Of a stretch of 21,055 bases of DNA, positions 1-7,279 are shown piece after piece. Made by a program: the position numbers and the translations under genes. The notes below the pieces were generated by a model. That model saw nothing but the letters and a program-made list of their open reading frames with translations. It did not search any database and was not told the origin of the DNA. Each line of letters begins with the position of its first letter. Positions within the stretch are counted from its first letter, which is position 1. Origin of the DNA: Phytoactinopolyspora endophytica (GTDB lineage Bacteria > Actinomycetota > Actinomycetes > Jiangellales > Jiangellaceae); contig NZ_ML142864.1 in NCBI RefSeq assembly GCF_004138495.1, forward strand, positions 95,916 to 116,970, given 5' to 3'.

Positions 1-538
1 GCGGGGTCACCAGCAGGACGACGATGGCCGATGGGACCCCACGGAACAGCTGCGCCAGCGCGATGCCCAGCACCCCGTAGATCATGACCATGACGACGTA
101 GCCCGGCACCGCCTCGTTGAGTGGGCTGGAGCCCAGCTCGGGTGAGTCATCCCAGAAGATCGTCCCGATGACGAGATTGATCCCCAGCGACACAACGGCG
201 GCGAGTAGCGCCGTCACCAGAACGATGATGATCTTGGACAGCAGCAGAACCGACCGTTGGGGTATGGCGAGCAGCGACGGCTGGATGGTGCCGTGCCGGT
301 ACTCGTGACCCGCGGAGAAGATCCCGATGATGGCGATGAAGATCGGCAGGAACGTGGAGAAGTCGCCGCCGCCGGTGAGGACGGTGATGGCGAGCTCATC
401 GTCGAGGGGATCGTTGCGGGTGGCGATCGCGACGATCAAGGCTATACCGGCGCTGAGCAGCAGGCCGAGCCCGACCAACCAATACGTCGACCGCAGGGTG
501 CGGATACGAACCGACTCGTAGCGGAGTGCGTCGATCAT
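1..538 (-). CDS. ABC-2 type exporter permease, partial
   Basis: Membrane subunit of an ABC-2 exporter. The minus frame opens at the ATG at 538-536 (MIDALRYESVRIRTLRS) and stays open to the left edge, so about 179 residues are seen and the C-terminus is missing. After the basic N-terminus comes a first membrane helix, then the motif GHEYRHGTIQPSLLAIPQR, typical of ABC-2 permeases (EYRHGT followed by a P-R loop), then two further hydrophobic helices. Its ATG overlaps the TGA of the ATPase gene as ATGA (535-538), so the two are probably translationally coupled and form one transporter. The substrate cannot be read from the sequence; relatives export antibiotics or lipids, or have no known cargo. 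Confidence 0.85.
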   Translation of the reverse strand, partial: MIDALRYESVRIRTLRSTYWLVGLGLLLSAGIALIVAIATRNDPLDDELAITVLTGGGDFSTFLPIFIAIIGIFSAGHEYRHGTIQPSLLAIPQRSVLLLSKIIIVLVTALLAAVVSLGINLVIGTIFWDDSPELGSSPLNEAVPGYVVMVMIYGVLGIALAQLFRGVPSAIVVLLVTP

Positions 539-1515
539 GCGGCACCTCCAGGAGTGAAGTCGCCTTGCGGTCGTTCCGTAGACAGAGGTTGGCCGCCGTC
601 CGGTTCACCCTGCAGGCCGTGCGCCACGTACTCCTCGGAAGCGCCGGTTGCGCTGAGGAAGGCATCCTCCAACGAGGCGCTTCGGGTGGCGAGCTCATGC
701 AGGACGATACCGTCCCGGTGGGCGATCTCGCCGATCACCGAGGCGTCCGCGCCGGAGACCAGCAGACCTCCGCTCTGATCGGGATCGATGGTTGCCCCCA
801 TGCCGCGCAATGTCTCCGCGAGCTGTGTCGCCGATGGCGACTTCACCAGGACGGTCGTCTGGGTGAACTGCCGGACGAAGGCGTCGACGTCGCCGTTGAA
901 GATCATCTTGCCCATGCCGATGACCACCAGCTCGTCGGCCATCAAAGACATCTCGGAGAGCAGGTGGCTGGAGACGAAGATCGTACGCCCCTGCGAGGCC
1001 AATGTCTTCAGCACGTCACGCAGCCAATGGATGCCGTGCGGATCGAGGCCGTTCGCCGGCTCGTCGAGAATGAGCGTTCCGGGGTCCCCGAGCAGCGCTT
1101 GGGCGAGGCCCAAGCGCTGGGACATACCGAGAGAGAAGCCTTTCGGCTTCTTCCGCTTCACATCGGACAGGCCTACGAAATCGAGGACCTCGTCGATGCG
1201 CTTCTTCGGCACGCGGCTGCCGGCAGCCAGCATGCGTAGGTGGTTCCGCGCCGTTCGGGTGGGATGAAAGGCCTTGGCTTCGAGGACGGCTCCGATCTCC
1301 TGCATGGGGTTGCGGATGTCCTTGAACCGGCGCCCGTCGAAATGTGTGTCGCCGTGGCCGTTGTCCAGGTCGAGCATGAGCCGCATGGTGGTCGACTTGC
1401 CTGCGCCGTTCGGCCCGAGGAAGCCGGTCACCACACCTGGGCGTACGTTGAACGACAGATTGTCTACGGCGACCTTGCTGCCGTAGCGCTTCTGTAAGCC
1501 TTCTGCGGTGATCAC
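535..1515 (-). CDS. ABC exporter ATP-binding protein
   Basis: ATPase partner of the adjacent ABC-2 permease. Visible motifs are Walker A GPNGAGKST, a signature-like FSLGMSQRL, Walker B TLILDEPANGLDP and the switch histidine in FVSSHLLSEM. The form resembles the ATPases of DrrA/CcmA-type exporters. The frame is open upstream to a GTG at 1530, but the GTG at 1515-1513 is preferred: AGGAG at 1525-1521 lies five bases before it, and the protein then begins MITAEGLQKRYG as is usual for the family (about 326 residues). The C-terminal ~90 residues form the usual variable domain. A 16-bp perfect inverted repeat lies just upstream at 1538-1553. Function as an exporter ATPase is firm; the cargo is unknown. 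Confidence 0.92.
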   Translation of the reverse strand: MITAEGLQKRYGSKVAVDNLSFNVRPGVVTGFLGPNGAGKSTTMRLMLDLDNGHGDTHFDGRRFKDIRNPMQEIGAVLEAKAFHPTRTARNHLRMLAAGSRVPKKRIDEVLDFVGLSDVKRKKPKGFSLGMSQRLGLAQALLGDPGTLILDEPANGLDPHGIHWLRDVLKTLASQGRTIFVSSHLLSEMSLMADELVVIGMGKMIFNGDVDAFVRQFTQTTVLVKSPSATQLAETLRGMGATIDPDQSGGLLVSGADASVIGEIAHRDGIVLHELATRSASLEDAFLSATGASEEYVAHGLQGEPDGGQPLSTERPQGDFTPGGAA

Positions 1516-1537
1516 TGGTACTCCTGACACTCGTCAT

Positions 1538-1553
1538 GAGTGGAAATCCACTC
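1538..1553. promoter_or_regulatory. Palindromic operator candidate before the ABC exporter
   Basis: GAGTGGA-AA-TCCACTC is a perfect inverted repeat with 7-bp arms. On the minus strand it lies just downstream of a GATAAG -10-like hexamer (about 1568-1563) and upstream of the ribosome-binding site of the ATPase gene. That is a usual place for a repressor such as a TetR or GntR protein. No regulator gene is adjacent within the window. Confidence 0.4.
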
Positions 1554-1663
1554 CGCCGCCGAACTTATCGGTTCTGCGGCCCGTCCGACGTCATTCGGTG
1601 AAATGAATCTTGTGCTCCACCGGAAGGTGGATGCGGCCCCGCTCCGCGCTCGCAGGATGAGGC

Positions 1664-1684
1664 GCCCGCCTGCCGGCGGCGGGC
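1664..1684. terminator. GC-rich hairpin after the kinase gene
   Basis: GCCCGCC and GGCGGGC form a 7-bp all-GC stem around a 7-base loop, about 30 bases downstream of the stop codon of the minus-strand kinase gene at 1716. No T-run follows on the minus strand, so it is at best a weak or Rho-assisted terminator. The rest of 1531-1715 shows no convincing gene. Confidence 0.3.
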
Positions 1685-1715
1685 ACTGGGGCGATGAACC
1701 CACGGGCCCGGCGTG

Positions 1716-2585
1716 TTAGGACGCGCTGAGGGCCTCGCGTGCCAGCCGGCCGGCTTGAGGACCGTAAGAGCCCCCGAACAGCACAGCGTGTACGAGGACC
1801 GGATGCAGCTGATGAAGCGCCACGCGGTCTCGCCAGCCGTCCGCCAACGGCCAGGCTTCGTGGTAGCTGGCGAGGACCCTGTCGATGTGGCGTAGACCGA
1901 ACAGAGCGAGCATGGCCAGGTCGGTCTCCCGGTGTCCGCCGTGGGCCGCCGGGTCGATGAGCCAACCCTGCCCGTCGGATCCCCAGAGGACATTGCCTGC
2001 CCACAGGTCACCGTGGACCCTGGCAGGCGACTCGGGCGGCCCGGCGAGGTCCGGGAGCTTCTCGATGACGTGTTCCACATCGGCCGTATCGCGCTGGCTG
2101 ATCGATCTGTTGTTACTGGCCATCCGTAGGTATGGCTCGATCCGGCCGTGAGCCCACATCTGCGACCAGTCAGTCCACGGACCGCCCGGCAGCGGCAGCG
2201 TGCCGACCCAGCCATCGCCGGCGTGGGAACCGAAGACATCCGCGCCCTTGCGATGGGTGGCCGCCAACGCACGACCGAACCGTTCGGCGACGTCAGCGGA
2301 CGGCGGCCCTGGGTCGATCCATTCCAGGACAAGACATTGGCGGTCCACCGCAAGAACGGCGGGGACGGGCACACCGGCGTGAGCGTCGCCGAGCCAGCGC
2401 AGCCCTTCGGCCTCGGTCTCGAAGAACCCCTCGTCCGCGTCGGCGAGGGTCTTCACGAAAACAAACCGGCCGTCCGGCAACTCGGCTTTGAAAGCCTGGC
2501 AGATATCGCCACCACCGACGGCGGTCACAGCCGATACGGGGCTTCCCAGCAGCTTGGCCAGACGGTCTGTGGCGATCGGCGTCAT
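1716..2585 (-). CDS. Fructosamine/ribulosamine kinase family protein
   Basis: Member of the fructosamine-kinase family (protein-kinase-like fold), 289 residues, full length. It has an N-terminal lobe with Lys45 in VFVKT, the catalytic loop HGDLWAGNVLW (191-201, with Asp193 as likely base and Asn198 for metal) and the metal-binding Asp211 in WLIDPAAHGGHRETDLAML, which is the family hallmark. Bacterial homologues phosphorylate ribulosamines and erythrulosamines on glycated proteins, after which the sugar is shed; this reaction is assumed here, not shown. The start codon overlaps the stop of the phosphatase gene as ATGA (2582-2585), so the two genes are coupled. The alternative of an aminoglycoside-type phosphotransferase is less likely because of the GGHRETDLAML block. 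Confidence 0.9.
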   Translation of the reverse strand: MTPIATDRLAKLLGSPVSAVTAVGGGDICQAFKAELPDGRFVFVKTLADADEGFFETEAEGLRWLGDAHAGVPVPAVLAVDRQCLVLEWIDPGPPSADVAERFGRALAATHRKGADVFGSHAGDGWVGTLPLPGGPWTDWSQMWAHGRIEPYLRMASNNRSISQRDTADVEHVIEKLPDLAGPPESPARVHGDLWAGNVLWGSDGQGWLIDPAAHGGHRETDLAMLALFGLRHIDRVLASYHEAWPLADGWRDRVALHQLHPVLVHAVLFGGSYGPQAGRLAREALSAS

Positions 2586-3133
2586 GAGGCCTGGCGAGGC
2601 GTGTCGGAATCGCCGGCGTCCTGGCGCATGTTCAGCCGGAGTGCCTGTACGAAGCTGTCCGCTGCCTCTTCGACGAGGCTGAGAACGTGGTCGAAGCCGT
2701 CCTCACCGCCGTAGTACGGATCGGGGACATCCAGGTCGCCGCTGTTGTCGCCGGCGGCTTCGGCCGCGTAGCTGCGCAGCATCTTGACCTTCCGCCGAGC
2801 TGTCTCGTCAGGGGCGATCCCGCGAACGTCGGCGAAGTTGGAGCGATCGAGGGCGAGTACGAGGTCGAAGTTCTCGAACCAGGATGCAGTGAACTGCCGC
2901 GCCTTGTGTCCAGTGGCGTCGTAGCCATTGACCTGCAATGTCCTCTGAGCGCGGGGGTCGGCGGGGTCGCCGACGTGCCAGCCCCCTGTGCCAGCGGACT
3001 CGATGGTGACAGCATCGCTCAATCCGGCGTCGGCGAGGCGACTGCGTAGCACGACTTCGGCCATCGGTGACCGGCAGATGTTGCCGGCACAGACGACGCA
3101 CACTGCGAACGGAGCCGTCATCGGTCTGGACAT
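2582..3133 (-). CDS. Low-molecular-weight protein-tyrosine-phosphatase family
   Basis: Cytosolic phosphatase of 183 residues. The catalytic P-loop CAGNICRS gives Cys15 and Arg21 (C-x5-R-S), and the general acid is Asp138 in DPYYGG. The order and spacing are those of low-molecular-weight PTPs, with a short extra C-terminal tail ([13 protein letters not shown]). The ATG at 3133 is preferred because AGGA precedes it closely; a second ATG at 3121 would shorten the protein by four residues. The overlap with the kinase gene suggests a joint task. Human LMW-PTP-A removes the phosphate from ribulosamine-5-phosphates, so a role in protein repair after glycation fits as well as signalling does. Confidence 0.93.
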   Translation of the reverse strand: MSRPMTAPFAVCVVCAGNICRSPMAEVVLRSRLADAGLSDAVTIESAGTGGWHVGDPADPRAQRTLQVNGYDATGHKARQFTASWFENFDLVLALDRSNFADVRGIAPDETARRKVKMLRSYAAEAAGDNSGDLDVPDPYYGGEDGFDHVLSLVEEAADSFVQALRLNMRQDAGDSDTPRQAS

Positions 3134-3230
3134 CCTGTCCTGGACCGGTTCGATGTCATTGGGGCAGCGACCATGTGCGGAAAGTCAGGAATGCTCACGA
3201 CGGCATGGTCTCATTGGGGCTGAGTCTGTG

Positions 3231-3617
3231 TCAGGCGCGCTGCCGCGCGAGTTCGCCGACAGCCAGCGCGAGTTCGGTCGCCAGGTCGAAGGAGCGCTCG
3301 TCTTCGGGATGACTGCGCATCCACAGACATACCGTCTGCACGACCGCGCCGGACCAAGCGGGGTCCCGGCGCAACGCAAAACGGACCGAGACGGGACGCG
3401 GACTACTCGATGCGATGTCCCACCATTGACCGTCCGAGAACGCCAGCAGCGGATTGCCCATGCCGTCCTCATACACCACCTCGTACTGCTGATGCAGTGG
3501 CGACGGAGTGTGGGAGCGCCCCCGAGCCGGAGGCTGTTCGGGCAGCTTGTTGATCAAGTGTTCCTCAGGTGGCCGCTCGGTCAGAAGCGACGCTACGGGG
3601 GCATAGCCGATCGTCAT
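3231..3617 (-). CDS. Hypothetical protein, unknown function
   Basis: I do not recognise this protein of 128 residues. The start ATG at 3617 ([12 protein letters not shown]) is chosen because GGTGGA lies six bases before it; the frame is open further upstream to 3689 but without a better site. The N-terminal third is Pro-rich and polar ([19 protein letters not shown]). A more ordered part follows with [21 protein letters not shown] and [14 protein letters not shown], and it ends in a likely helix rich in Ala, Leu and Glu. There is no signal peptide and no membrane segment. It sits between the phosphatase pair and the holin-like gene, all on the minus strand, with about 100-bp gaps that leave room for its own promoter. 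Confidence 0.65.
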   Translation of the reverse strand: MTIGYAPVASLLTERPPEEHLINKLPEQPPARGRSHTPSPLHQQYEVVYEDGMGNPLLAFSDGQWWDIASSSPRPVSVRFALRRDPAWSGAVVQTVCLWMRSHPEDERSFDLATELALAVGELARQRA

Positions 3618-3763
3618 GTTGTGTCCACCATGTTCATAAGGGGGATGAACTGGCACAACGACCCCCGTGGAGCCCGAGCGGGCACCCATCGTCGTGCGAA
3701 GTGGACACCAAGATACGGCACACTACCGCCTCGGGGAAAGACCTCGGGTCATTCGTTCGGTCG

Positions 3764-4171
3764 TTATTTGGGGAGCAAAAGGTTGAGGACCCAACTGACA
3801 AACGAGACAACCAGGGCACCCAGCACGGCCGCCCAGAAGAAGTCGTTGACTTCGAACGGCACATCCAGCTGCTCTGCGATCCACCCGGTGAGCCACAGCA
3901 TCAAAGCGTTGACGATGAACGTGAACAGGCCCAGCGTCAGTATGAACAGCGGGAGGGTGAGTAGCTGGACGACCGGTTTGATGAACGCATTGACCAGCGC
4001 AAAGATCAGTGCGATCACCCCGAAGGTGAGGATCCGGTCACTGGTGGAGTCGTCCGACGTGATGTTGACGCCGCTGACGATCTCAGTGGCGACCCACAGT
4101 GCAAGGCCGTTGACGATGATGCGCACGATGAAGGAGAACACGTTCGAAGAGCGTATATCGTGCGTCAACAT
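3764..4171 (-). CDS. Phage-holin-4 family membrane protein
   Basis: Integral membrane protein of about 135 residues with four hydrophobic helices: [56 protein letters not shown] and [20 protein letters not shown]. The block [20 protein letters not shown] is the hallmark of the phage-holin superfamily-4 (YvlD-like) proteins, which are common on bacterial chromosomes, have no proven lytic role and probably affect the envelope. The frame runs on to a GTG at 4198; the ATG at 4171-4169 is taken. That ATG overlaps the hisC start codon on the other strand. No prophage genes are near, so this is a resident gene. Confidence 0.82.
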   Translation of the reverse strand: MLTHDIRSSNVFSFIVRIIVNGLALWVATEIVSGVNITSDDSTSDRILTFGVIALIFALVNAFIKPVVQLLTLPLFILTLGLFTFIVNALMLWLTGWIAEQLDVPFEVNDFFWAAVLGALVVSFVSWVLNLLLPK

Positions 4172-5309
4172 GACGCCATCGAGACGTACAGATGACACGA
4201 CATCGGGGTCGGGCGAGTTGGGAGTGCGGCTGCGCGGTGCGCTGGATGGGCTGCCGTCGTACCGGCCCGGGCGCTCCGCGAGTCCCCCGGCCTCGGGGCA
4301 CGCCGCAACGACGGTCTACAAGGTCTCCTCGAACGAGAACCCCTATCCGCCGCTGCCGGGCGTACGCGAGGCGGTGAACGATGCCGCCGCCTCGTTGAAC
4401 CGTTATCCCGACATGTTCGCCACGGGCCTGGTGGCGGCGTTGGCGGACCGGTTCGATGTCCCTCCCGAACACCTGGCTACCGGCACCGGCAGCGTCGGCG
4501 TGCTGCAGCAGATTATTCAGGCTTGTGCGGGAGAAGGGGACGAGGTCATCTACGCATGGAGGTCCTTTGAGGCCTATCCGATCGTGGTGGGCGTCTCCGG
4601 GGCGGCTTCTATCCGGGTGCCGTTGACCGCGGACGCCCGGCATGACCTCGACGCGATGGCCGCAGCGATCACCGATAGGACCAGGTTGATCTTGCTGTGT
4701 AGCCCGAACAACCCGACCGGGCCGGCCATCCGCCGTGCCGAGCTCGAGGCCTTCCTGGACCGCGTGCCGAGTGACGTGCTGGTGGTGGTGGACGAGGCGT
4801 ATCGGGAGTTCGTCCGTGACCCGGATGTCGTCGACGGCATCGACGTCTATCGCGGACGCCGGAATGTGTGTGTGCTGAGGACGTTCTCGAAGGCGTACGG
4901 GCTGGCCGGTCTTCGCGTGGGTTTCGCCATCGCACATGACGACGTGGCGGACGCGTTGCGGAAGACGGCGGTCCCGTTCGGCGTGTCCGGCGTGGCGCAG
5001 GCGGCGGCTGTCGAGTCGCTGAAACGGGAGGCGGAGCTGCGGGGGCGGGTCGCCGATCTGGTCGGCGAGCGCGAACGGGTGGTGACCGCGTTGAATGACC
5101 AAGGGTGGCGGGTTCCTGAAACCGAGGCGAACTTCGTATGGATGGAACTCGGCGACGCCACGGATGAGTTTGCCCAGAAATGTATGGAATTCGGACTTAT
5201 CGTACGTCCATTCACTGGTGAAGGATGCCGAGTGACTGTAGGTGAACGGGACGCGAACGAACTATTCCTGCGGATCTCCGCGGAGTGGATTACCAACCGT
5301 GAGGTATGA
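4170..5309 (+). CDS. hisC: Histidinol-phosphate aminotransferase
   Basis: PLP-dependent class I/II aminotransferase that converts imidazole-acetol phosphate and glutamate to histidinol phosphate in histidine synthesis; actinobacterial relatives may also act on aromatic keto acids (Pat). Visible landmarks: [15 protein letters not shown] near 51-65, [12 protein letters not shown] (104-114), CSPNNPTGP (177-185), DEAYREF with the PLP-binding Asp208, and the Schiff-base Lys241 in [15 protein letters not shown]. Length (379 residues) is normal. The frame is open far upstream, so the start is uncertain: ATG 4170 lacks a ribosome-binding site, while TTG 4218 and GTG 4224 would place [17 protein letters not shown] near the N-terminus as in many homologues. 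The gene stands alone, away from other his genes. Confidence 0.93.
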   Translation: MTPSRRTDDTTSGSGELGVRLRGALDGLPSYRPGRSASPPASGHAATTVYKVSSNENPYPPLPGVREAVNDAAASLNRYPDMFATGLVAALADRFDVPPEHLATGTGSVGVLQQIIQACAGEGDEVIYAWRSFEAYPIVVGVSGAASIRVPLTADARHDLDAMAAAITDRTRLILLCSPNNPTGPAIRRAELEAFLDRVPSDVLVVVDEAYREFVRDPDVVDGIDVYRGRRNVCVLRTFSKAYGLAGLRVGFAIAHDDVADALRKTAVPFGVSGVAQAAAVESLKREAELRGRVADLVGERERVVTALNDQGWRVPETEANFVWMELGDATDEFAQKCMEFGLIVRPFTGEGCRVTVGERDANELFLRISAEWITNREV

Positions 5310-5334
5310 CATTCGACACAGCGTTGTCCCGCAG

Positions 5335-5352
5335 TGTGACTACACGGTCACA
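5335..5352. repeat. Inverted repeat TGTGAC-N6-GTCACA
   Basis: Perfect 6-bp arms around TACACG, 26 bases after the hisC stop. It resembles a CRP/FNR half-site pair but with two bases too many between TGTGA and TCACA (8 instead of 6). It could also form a weak hairpin after hisC. No gene starts next to it. Confidence 0.25.
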
Positions 5353-5385
5353 GTGCGTGAGGCCCACGCAAATGGTTGCAGGCGC

Positions 5386-5453
5386 AAAAAGAAGGCACGG
5401 ACGACGCCCGTGCGTTCGGGGGGCGAGACGCAGGACGCCGTCCGTGCGCCTTC
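5386..5453 (-). terminator. Intrinsic terminator of the mini-peptide gene
   Basis: Read on the minus strand, GAAGG-CG-CACGGACG (from 5453) pairs with CGTCCGTGCCTTC (ending 5391) as a 13-bp stem with a two-base bulge, and is followed directly by TTTTT (5390-5386). The loop is GC-rich and may fold further. The T-run lies only on the minus-strand side, so the terminator serves the transcript coming from 5592, which supports a real gene at 5464-5592. It begins 11 bases after that gene's stop. Confidence 0.8.
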
Positions 5454-5463
5454 GATGCTACTG

Positions 5464-5592
5464 CTAGCAGCACATCCCTGGCCAGTCGGGCTCTACAGGG
5501 GCGGCGGAAGCAGGCGCGGAAACGATAGCCGCACTCGCCGTCAGTGCCAGGGCAGCGAGCGAGACGGCCAGAACACGCCTGAGACGGGCCAC
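5464..5592 (-). CDS. Secreted mini-peptide, putative signalling peptide
   Basis: Short gene of 42 residues. The GTG at 5592-5590 is preceded by GGAGG (5606-5602) at nine bases. The product starts MARLRRVLAVSL, a basic n-region, followed by an Ala/Leu/Val-rich h-region and a probable signal-peptidase site after SAPASA. This would release a peptide of about 12 residues ending in PVEPDWPGMCC. It stops at TAG 5466-5464, and a strong terminator follows. No known family is recognised. It is divergent from the XRE-TPR regulator gene across 65 bp, the arrangement of RRNPP cell-cell signalling cassettes, in which the mature peptide re-enters cells and binds the TPR domain. The two terminal Cys could form a vicinal disulfide or be modified. 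Coding status rests on the ribosome-binding site, signal peptide and terminator; the function is inferred. Confidence 0.72.
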   Translation of the reverse strand: MARLRRVLAVSLAALALTASAAIVSAPASAAPVEPDWPGMCC

Positions 5593-5657
5593 TGCAATCA
5601 ACCTCCAGGGTCCACGAAGGACTAGCGAAAAATGACTACCTGTAGTGCAATAGTGTC
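5593..5657. promoter_or_regulatory. Divergent promoter region with palindrome ACTAC-CT-GTAGT
   Basis: 65 bp between the GTG of the mini-peptide gene and the ATG of the regulator gene. ACTAC (5635-5639) and GTAGT (5642-5646) are perfect inverted arms. TAGTG recurs directly at 5643-5647 and 5651-5655, so there are three similar half-sites within 21 bp. On the minus strand TTGCAC (5650-5645) could be a -35 element for the mini-peptide gene. The regulator ATG has no ribosome-binding site, so its mRNA may be leaderless and start within the half-sites. This fits autoregulation by the XRE-TPR protein. Confidence 0.5.
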
Positions 5658-7049
5658 ATGACAGAGGAGCCACAGGCAACACTTGACGAGGCGCCGGCCC
5701 CAACACCCGTCGGTCAACGTATCCGGACGCGCAGGTTGGAGCTGGGCCTCTCGCAAGCTGATATTGCAGAGGGAATGCTGTCGCCCAGCTATGTGTCGCT
5801 TGTCGAGAGTGGTCGTCGCCAGCCCGCCGCGTCGGCACTCCAGCACATCGCTGAGCGTCTCCGCATCGATGTCGAATACCTCCGCGACGGCGTCGATGCG
5901 TCAATCCGTACGCGTGCGCGTCTCGCTCTCGGCCGTGCGGAGAAGGCGCTCTACGACGGCCATGCCGAAGAGGCCTACAAGGACTTCACGATACTGGTCG
6001 GGGATCCGGGTCTTAATGACGAGCAGAGTCGCCGAGCGCGGCTCGGCCAGGCACACGCGCTGGAGCGAAAGGGTGAGCTCGAAGGCGCCATCGAGCTTCT
6101 GGGTGAGCTGGCCGAGGAGGCGCGGCAGAGTCCCGAGGTGCAGGCCTGGCTGGATGTGGCGCTGGCGATGTCCCGCTGCTACCAGAGCGCGGGCGACCTC
6201 GACATGGCGATCCAGATCGGCGAAGAGTCGATGCGTGCCGCCCAGGAGATAGGCCTGGAGCACACTGATGAATATGTCCGGCTCGGATGCACCGTGCTCA
6301 GCGCTTACCACGGCCGCGGGGACATCGTCCGGTCCCGCACGTTGGCAGCCGATCTGGTCCGCGCCGCCGATGAGATGGGCGCCCCGCATACCCGCGGAGC
6401 CGCGTACTGGAACGCGTCGGTCATCGCGGAGTCGAGGGGCGATCTCGCTCAGGCACTGAGTCTGGTCGACCGTGCGTTGGCCCTCTTCGGGGAGGGCGAC
6501 GACCGCCGGAACCTGGCACGGTTGCGGATGGCCTACGCCTGGCTGCTGCTTCAAGGTGACGAGCCGCGAGCGACCGATGCGCTTGATCTCCTGGACAGCG
6601 TGCGGGATGAGATCTCCGCGCATGGTGGCGTCGACGATATCCGGCACTTCGACAGCACACGTGCCGACGCATTGCTGGCGCTCGGACGCCTTGACGAAGC
6701 GCATCGGGCGGCCATGGCAGCGCTCGAAGACCTCGGCGACCAGCCCCGGATGGAGTCGGCTCGGGCTCGGCTGGTGCTCGCCCGGGTGTTGCGTGCCGAG
6801 GGCGATGTGGACCAGAGCGCGCGAGAGGGTGCTCTGGCGGCGTCGATGCTGGAAGCGATGGGCGCGTCTCGAAGGGCAGCAGCCGCCTGGCGGGAGCTCG
6901 GCGACCTTTACCGGGACCTCGGACGCACGGACGAGGCGCTGGAGGCATTCGACCGGGCGCTGCAGTCGATGCGGATCATGCACTCCGTCGGGGCTGGGGT
7001 CGTGTTGGATGCGCCGACGGAACGGCGAAGCGAGCTGGCGCTGTACTAG
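5658..7049 (+). CDS. XRE-family HTH regulator with TPR repeats
   Basis: Cytosolic transcription factor of 463 residues. The XRE-type helix-turn-helix lies at about 18-75 (VGQRIRTRRLELGLSQADIA, then SYVSLVESGRRQP and LQHIAERL). The rest is helical with repeated TPR-like pairs: ALGRAEKALYDGHAEEAYKD, ARLGQAHALERKGELEGAIE, ALAMSRCYQSAGDLDMAIQI, then ESRGDLAQALSLVDRAL, and the clearest AWRELGDLYRDLGRTDEALE near 416-436. N-terminal HTH plus C-terminal TPR is the build of RRNPP peptide receptors (Rap, NprR, PlcR, PrgX). Its divergent neighbour encodes a tiny exported peptide, which makes it a candidate receptor. TPR regulators of unknown ligand are common in actinobacteria, so peptide binding is an inference. 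The ATG is followed by a ~15-residue acidic/Pro-rich tail before the HTH. Confidence 0.9.
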   Translation: MTEEPQATLDEAPAPTPVGQRIRTRRLELGLSQADIAEGMLSPSYVSLVESGRRQPAASALQHIAERLRIDVEYLRDGVDASIRTRARLALGRAEKALYDGHAEEAYKDFTILVGDPGLNDEQSRRARLGQAHALERKGELEGAIELLGELAEEARQSPEVQAWLDVALAMSRCYQSAGDLDMAIQIGEESMRAAQEIGLEHTDEYVRLGCTVLSAYHGRGDIVRSRTLAADLVRAADEMGAPHTRGAAYWNASVIAESRGDLAQALSLVDRALALFGEGDDRRNLARLRMAYAWLLLQGDEPRATDALDLLDSVRDEISAHGGVDDIRHFDSTRADALLALGRLDEAHRAAMAALEDLGDQPRMESARARLVLARVLRAEGDVDQSAREGALAASMLEAMGASRRAAAAWRELGDLYRDLGRTDEALEAFDRALQSMRIMHSVGAGVVLDAPTERRSELALY

Positions 7050-7125
7050 CGCACCGCTGGCACGCCTTCGGGTGTCACGCCACGTGGAGGATTGCCTCCG
7101 GCGTCGGGTGTGACTACGGCGACGA

Positions 7126-7162
7126 GGGGCGGGAAGGACGATACGGTCCTCCCGCCCCTTTT
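7126..7162 (+). terminator. Intrinsic terminator after the XRE-TPR gene
   Basis: GGGGCGGGAAGGAC pairs with GTCCTCCCGCCCC (one A bulged), 13 bp around the loop GATACG, followed by TTTT. It closes the regulator transcript 77 bases after its stop and insulates it from the nrd promoter. Confidence 0.88.
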
Positions 7163-7231
7163 GCTGTGCTGAGACGTGTGGCTGCGGTGGCCCTGAGTGT
7201 CTAGGCGCGGTCAGACGCTCTGAGCGACACG

Positions 7232-7279
7232 CCACAACATATAGGTGACTTGCATCTCTGTAACTACAAGATAATGTGG
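7232..7279 (+). promoter_or_regulatory. nrdAB promoter with two NrdR-like boxes
   Basis: Two 16-bp elements, CCACAACATATAGGTG (7232-7247) and CTACAAGATAATGTGG (7264-7279), each match about 11 positions of the NrdR box consensus acaCwAtATaTwGtgt. Their starts are 32 bp apart, close to three helical turns, as is usual for NrdR sites. A -10 hexamer GATAAT (7270-7275) is embedded in the second box, and a -35-like GTGACT (7245-7250) overlaps the first. NrdR, the Zn-finger/ATP-cone repressor of ribonucleotide reductase genes, would thus block RNA polymerase directly. nrdR itself is not in the window. Confidence 0.65.

Noticed and set aside
1512..1703. 63-codon minus-strand frame between the kinase gene and the ABC exporter
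   Set aside because: It overlaps the exporter start and leader palindrome, lacks a ribosome-binding site and shows no family likeness.
2988..4169. Upstream extension of the hisC frame (773 codons in total)
   Set aside because: It runs across three genes on the other strand, and its low-complexity content has no domain likeness. Aminotransferase similarity starts only near 4220-4320.
3764..4171. Phage origin of the holin-family gene
   Set aside because: No other phage genes, att sites or change in base composition are seen; this family is widespread as a chromosomal gene.
5335..5352. CRP site (TGTGA/TCACA)
   Set aside because: The spacer is 8 bases instead of 6 and no promoter is adjacent, so it is listed only as an inverted repeat.
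5242..5625. 127-codon plus-strand frame after hisC
   Set aside because: It covers the minus-strand terminator and the mini-peptide gene, has no ribosome-binding site, and its product is Arg/Gly-rich low complexity.
5901..7235. 444-codon minus-strand frame opposite the XRE-TPR gene
   Set aside because: A shadow of the regulator frame with no recognisable motif; the terminator at 7126-7162 also lies within it.
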